From Hevea brasiliensis (lineage: Eukaryota > Streptophyta > Magnoliopsida > Malpighiales > Euphorbiaceae), in NCBI RefSeq assembly GCF_030052815.1, contig NC_079496.1, positions 79,969,652 through 80,033,651 on the forward strand: a DNA stretch of 64,000 nucleotides. Reading direction: 5' to 3'. Shown in pieces: positions 59,518 to 64,000 of this stretch (position 1 is its first letter; each line of letters opens with the position of its first letter). The position numbers were made by a program, and so were the translations under genes. The notes under the pieces were generated by a model. That model had not been told where the DNA came from, did no database searches, and saw only the letters and a program-made list of their open reading frames with translations.

Positions 59518-59647
59518 TGTTTTGGTCCTCTGTAAGGCATAACATGATCCCGTAGTATACCTAATGAATTATCAACTCCGTCTACTGATAACCCATTAAG
59601 TATACTACAGGATCATGTTATGCCTTACAGAGGGGTAGGGTGTGACA
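59518..59647. repeat. Aberrant snap-back duplication at the 3' LTR end
   Basis: After the normal LTR end come TGTTTTGGT (identical to the sequence between 5' LTR and PBS), an inverted copy of the last roughly 80 bp of the LTR, and then a direct copy of the terminus ending TAGGGTGTGACA. CCTCTGTAAGGCATAACATG and CATGTTATGCCTTACAGAGG are perfect complements. The target duplication TAAGT follows the second terminus, so the duplication existed when the element integrated. Confidence 0.85.
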
Positions 59648-59652
59648 TAAGT

Positions 59653-62411
59653 GGGTGTTTTCAATTCTTGTTTCATTAAAAGTGTAACCAAGGTTGTGGA
59701 TAGTTGATTTATAGAAGAATTTTTTATGTTTGATAAATTATTGGAGTTGAGCCATTCGGCAGCCATGAAACCTCACCATGAACAGCTTGTCCTTGCATGT
59801 AAATGGTTGTTTGGATGCTAATTTAAATGTTTAATTGTATTGAAGTTGAATTCCATGTGTAAAGTTTGATTTGTAAGCTTGAAAAGTGAAAATGGAAGTT
59901 GATGGGTATGTGTAAACTTGTGGCAGCCTCATAAAGAAGATTAAAGCGTTTAAGTTCATGAAATATTGTTGAATTATGTTGCTTATGGAGGCAGCATGTG
60001 TATGTGAATAATTGTTTGAATTTGGACATGTAAATGAGGTATGTTCATGTGGTTAAATTATTGTAATTAGACTTTGAAAATTTTGAGTTACAATGTGTAT
60101 GTTGAGAGTGGTTATAAGCTGCCCAAAATGACCAAAATGAGATGTAAAGTGTGTTAATGTTATGGTACCAAATCAGAATTGACATGAAAGGTAAACTTGC
60201 TAAGTATTGAATGTGTAATTGGTAAGTATTGAATGTGTAATTGGTAAGTATTGAATAAGGTGTAACAGGGCAGTGAACACTTTAGCTTAGAACCTTAAGT
60301 GTGTGACTCCAATTGGCATGAGACCAATTGGAGGTGAAACTAGGAACAAAAAGTGCGAACTTTCATGAAGGAAGCTTACCTAAATTCTGCCTAGAAGGTG
60401 ACTTGAAAAATGATCAAATCCAGATTAGTGACTTCAAAGCCTGAAAATTGACCATTTGAGCAGTAGTTAGTTTTTTTGGCCATAACTCACTCAAAACAGG
60501 TCCAAATGACCTGAAATTTCTACCATGAATAGATTAGACATAGATCTACAATTCTTATGAAGACACCAAAGCCCAGAAATGGCCAGAACTAAGCCAAATA
60601 ACTTGCACAAGTTCAGGTAACAAAACTGGCCGAACCAAAAGTGACCTAAAAATGACCTAAGCCTACCATTTTAGTGCATTCTGTCCAGCATTGGTAAATT
60701 GACCATATCTTGGTCTATACAACTCAGAATGACCTAAACTTTTGCCCTGCGTGCAATAAGACATATACCTACAAGTTTGTAGTTTGGACCGAAACCCAAA
60801 AACCAAGGGAACTAGGTCGTCCGGCTAGGGCTAAATAGTACACCAAAATATGATAAATTACAATAAAATGCAATACACTTGGAAATGAAATTGGTAACAT
60901 ATACCAACACTAAAGGGGCTATAAAATGTGATATATTAGTAACATTAGAATTGACTCACTTAGAGTGCATCAAGGGTCAACATTATAAGTTGACTAATAA
61001 AATGAATTGAAGGGAATAGTACCAAGAAAATTTAAATATTGGATTTTATTGTTAGAAACAAATTTATTGAGTACTGAAATACTTTAAATTATGTGTTTCA
61101 GTTGAAAAGGATATTGAGAAGCATAAAGAACACTGAGTCAAGGCCAAGAGGCATTTATTAGAGGTCTGTGCATAATACTTTAGGCATTTATTAGAGGTCT
61201 GTGCACAATACTTTTTATATTCGCTGCTTTTACTAGAAACTTTATTTGGAGAAATGAGTTATGAATAATTTTTTATTGTTTTGGCTTTGGGAATTTTATT
61301 TGGAAATTATTGTGTTGCCTACTTTGCAAATGGAAATTTTGAGTTAAAATATGATTTGTGATTTGTATGAAATATTTAAATATTGTGATTTGGAATTGTT
61401 TTGATTCACACTTGGCATGACAATATTACTATGTTCCTCCTCTATTTATGGGATGAGTGTGATTATATTCCTCCCTCTTTGACTTACCAGTCTGAGGTGA
61501 GTGTGGATGAGTACTCATTATCTAGCTAGCTTCCTCCCTCATTGATTTCAATTAGTGGGGTGAGTGTGCCTTGTCGTGATGTACACACGGCATGTTCGAA
61601 AAAATTTGTATCATGACCTAATTTGTGTTATTGATTGACAACACTGTGTTATTTAATTGTTTGATCAAATTTGTGTTATATGAGCTTTGAAAAATTGTGA
61701 ATTGTTTGAATTGTAAATTGTCAATAAAAGTTTTACATACAGCATTTTAAATTGTTATTGTACACCACTGAGTAAATTTTGCTCAGCTATAGCTTTTCAT
61801 ATTGTCGCAGGTGGACAGACGGACAGAGCAGCAGATTAGGCTACTTGTACCACATTTTGAGATTTCGCCGGGTATATCGAGTATACCATATTGTGTAGTT
61901 TTTGTTATAATGTATGTGCACTGTATGCATATATTGTACTTGGTCTTAAGCAGTTGTAAACTAAAATTGTAAATTATTTTGGCTTGTAAAAATATTGTGA
62001 CATATTTTTTTTATCTCATCTTTTGGGAACACTGAAAAATTGATTGTTGAACTGAGTTGATAATGTTGAGAAAGTTATTGTGTTGAATTGTTATTGGAGT
62101 TTGGGATTGAGGAATTATATATTTGAAGTGCTTTTTTACAGGTTTTTGAAGAACTGTTTTATTCAAAATATAGATGGCACTCTGCCAAAATTTTTACAGA
62201 AATTGTTAATACTTCAAATGTGTTATTTGGTTTCACTTTAGTTAAAAGAATTTTTAACACCTGCCAATAGTGCTCACCACTGTAAAAAGAAGTAAGAAAA
62301 GTTTTAAAATCCCTTGCAGCGTATTTAATGGGTTATTTGTAGACGAAGCTGGCAATTCATTAGGTATACTACGGGATCATGTTATGCCTTACGGAGGGGT
62401 AGGGTGTGACA
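59653..62411 (+). repeat. 5' LTR of the plus-strand non-autonomous element, last segment
   Basis: Resumes after the Tekay-type insertion and ends TAGGGTGTGACA at 62411. The dyad CTCCAATTGG / CCAATTGGAG is at 60307-60333. Together with 18270-18338 and 46442-47260 this gives one LTR of about 3.65 kb. No coding capacity. Confidence 0.82.
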
Positions 62412-63487
62412 TGTTTTAGTGGTATCAGAGCAAGTTTTTAAACTCTGTTTTGACCTGTAATTTGAATATTCTTTCTTCATAGTACAACTACTCAATGTCA
62501 TTGTTTGATACATACAGTACATTACATTATAAATATGCATTAACAGGAGGAAATCTCCTTGTGTTGGTTATATAGGAAATAGAAAATTCTCTGAAAAGAT
62601 ATGGAAGAGTTTATCAGTGAAAAGTATTTTCTAAAACACCATAAATTATAAAGCTAAACAGCAAGCCTACTTAATTTAAGGCAAGAGGACGTAAAGTAAG
62701 TTATAGTAATAAAATTGCTCTAGATGAGGGCAAAGATGTTACTATTAGTAATTGTTAATGGATATTGTAATCAGAATAAGATTCGAATATCAGTAAATTC
62801 AAAAAGGATAAAATATAGGAAAGTTTGATCTATTGGAATGTATCGTAGTAACTATGCAATGTTCTTAATGTTTATACTGTAAGCTCCAGATTAAAGTACT
62901 GACTTGAGATTACTGTGTAGAGCTACGTACTACTGATAGTGCACCAAGATGAGAATAGTTGCCAACGGCATCTGTATTGGCATAGTTATGTCAGGAAAAA
63001 ATTTTATTATTGGAAATGAGTTTGGAAATCCTACTTAGGGAGTTAAAATTCAAAAATTAGATTATCGAAAGGTTATAGTTTAGTACAAAAGGAAGTAAGT
63101 TATAGAATATTAATAGATAAAAAGAGTTATGGAAGAAAAAAATTTGAACAGTTGGTTCAGATATAACAAAGAAATGTTACGAATATGAGTAAGATTATTG
63201 ACTATAATGGTCAAAAGACCCATGACTAGATAAGTAATTCTAATACGACCATAATGGTCATTCAAGAAGGGAACATAAATCGAAATATTAGACAGAACGA
63301 TAGTAAGAAAAGATTAGTGCTGCATAAACAAAGTAGATGTTATATTAGATTGTTAAAAATTTTACACAAATTCAGAGGAAAGAAGATTATACGATCATAT
63401 AGAAAGGAGAAAATAAACGTGTGAATATTGTAAGACGGCTATTGGGTAAAATTTCGTGGACGAAATTTATTTTAAGGGGGGGAAAAT
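62412..63487 (+). mobile_element. Internal region of the non-autonomous (LARD-like) element
   Basis: Only 1076 bp lie between the LTRs. The first 150 bp, including an exact TGGTATCAGAGC PBS at 62420-62431, match the leader of the Tekay-type element at 50973-51125. The middle (about 62570-63420) is A-rich, has no ORF and no similarity I can recognise to gag or pol. The end has the dyad AAATTTCG-TGGA-CGAAATTT (63449-63468) and PPT AAGGGGGGGAAAAT. It could only move with proteins supplied by a relative. Confidence 0.8.
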
Positions 63488-64000
63488 TGTAACACTCCTA
63501 TGTTCGATAGTGCGTTCTACTGTTCCGGTGACCAGTATCTGTCCGTACAGCTAGGATGTTTGGAATTATATTTAAATATTAATGTGGAGATATAAGGTAG
63601 TGAAATACAAGAAAAGAAAATACAAGAAAAATAAAGGAAAAATAATAGCAATGAAATGAAACTAAGTTAAACGAGCCAGCACCGCAGCGATGGGTGACCG
63701 CACGGGGAAGTTACGGTCCAGGCAATAGCCGACCCTAGGACTGTAGGGAACCCTCGAAATTTAGTTTCAAGACATAATTAAATAATTATTGAAGCATAAA
63801 TTTCATTAGAAATATCAAAGAAACATTAATTAATTAGTACAAAGAAAAACGATAAATCGAGAAAACGACAAAACTCGGTGTTACCGAAAAATCGGGAATG
63901 CAACCCAAATAGGGGCATTGTGGTCGTTTGACATCCTGAGTTGCCTTTTGACCTAAATGTCCATTAAAAATAAGTGGTATTGAATTTTGAAAATCGCATG
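63488..64000 (+). repeat. 3' LTR of the non-autonomous element, cut by the window end
   Basis: Starts TGTAACACTCCTATGTTCG and matches 18270-18338 followed by 46442 onward, which is how the split 5' LTR was recognised. Confidence 0.85.

Larger units (their letters stand above)
47261..59647 (+). mobile_element. Complete Tekay-type chromoviral Ty3/gypsy element
   Basis: A 12.4-kb element with two LTRs of about 3.7 kb and a 4.85-kb interior coding gag, protease, RT, RNase H, integrase and chromodomain. The target duplication TAAGT is at 47256-47260 and 59648-59652. LTR termini are TGTAACACCC...GGGTGTGACA. PBS of the initiator-Met type follows the 5' LTR, and a PPT of seven G precedes the 3' LTR. 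The coding region has several stops and frameshifts. The 3' end carries an extra 130 bp (59518-59647). It sits in the 5' LTR of the non-autonomous plus-strand element. Confidence 0.92.

Noticed and set aside
1..64000. tRNA and rRNA genes
   Set aside because: No cloverleaf or rRNA core recognised by eye; tRNA-like matches are only retroelement primer binding sites. A tRNAscan run would settle it.

Overview
This is plant nuclear DNA, and the one host gene points to a eudicot. The evidence is AT-rich noncoding DNA with (AT)n microsatellites, an intronless VQ-motif gene close to the VQ22/JAV1 type, and about 56 kb of nested LTR retrotransposons of plant-only lineages (chromoviral Tekay/Del type and Tat/Ogre type). 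The species cannot be read from the sequence; a woody eudicot such as a member of the Euphorbiaceae is only a guess.

Layout. 1-1465: end of a minus-strand LTR. 1466-8060: the only low-copy stretch, with a Tourist-like MITE (2372-2909), the VQ gene (5533-6270), several microsatellites and a decayed gag/coat-like polyprotein fragment (7384-8060). From 8061 to the window end everything is nested LTR elements. A minus-strand Tekay-type element (8061-10798) is cut by a plus-strand LTR (10799-13938). That LTR is cut by a minus-strand element whose interior has shrunk to 99 bp (13939-18269). That element is cut by a plus-strand non-autonomous element of the same family (starts 18270; its internal region is 62412-63487; its 3' LTR starts at 63488). 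The 5' LTR of this element received two insertions. The first is a minus-strand solo LTR (18339-46436, TSD TAGGA), which itself holds a complete 24.25-kb Ogre-like element (21102-45352, TSD CCAAT). The second is a complete 12.4-kb Tekay-type element (47261-59647, TSD TAAGT).

The Ogre-like element has 6.1-kb LTRs, a PBS of the kind reported for Ogre elements, an extra ORF1 before gag, gag-protease with a G-patch, a predicted 183-nt intron that restores the frame into pol, RT, a decayed RNase H plus a second archaeal-type RNase H, and integrase. It is inactivated by in-frame stops, mostly explicable as C-to-T or G-to-A changes. Each LTR also carries an antisense gene with its own TATA box and a predicted 62-nt intron. 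In the 5' LTR it would encode a protein of about 599 residues (Transposase_28-like region, basic stretch, coiled coil, acidic tail) with a single premature stop. This antisense gene inside the LTR is the most unusual item in the window.

The Tekay-type element has gag, protease, RT, RNase H, integrase and chromodomain, all damaged. Its 3' LTR ends in an aberrant snap-back duplication that lies inside the target-site duplication. The plus-strand non-autonomous element shares its LTR, PBS, leader and pre-PPT dyad but has no coding capacity, so the two look like an autonomous/non-autonomous pair. Coding calls come from reading the sequence and family knowledge; no searches were run.
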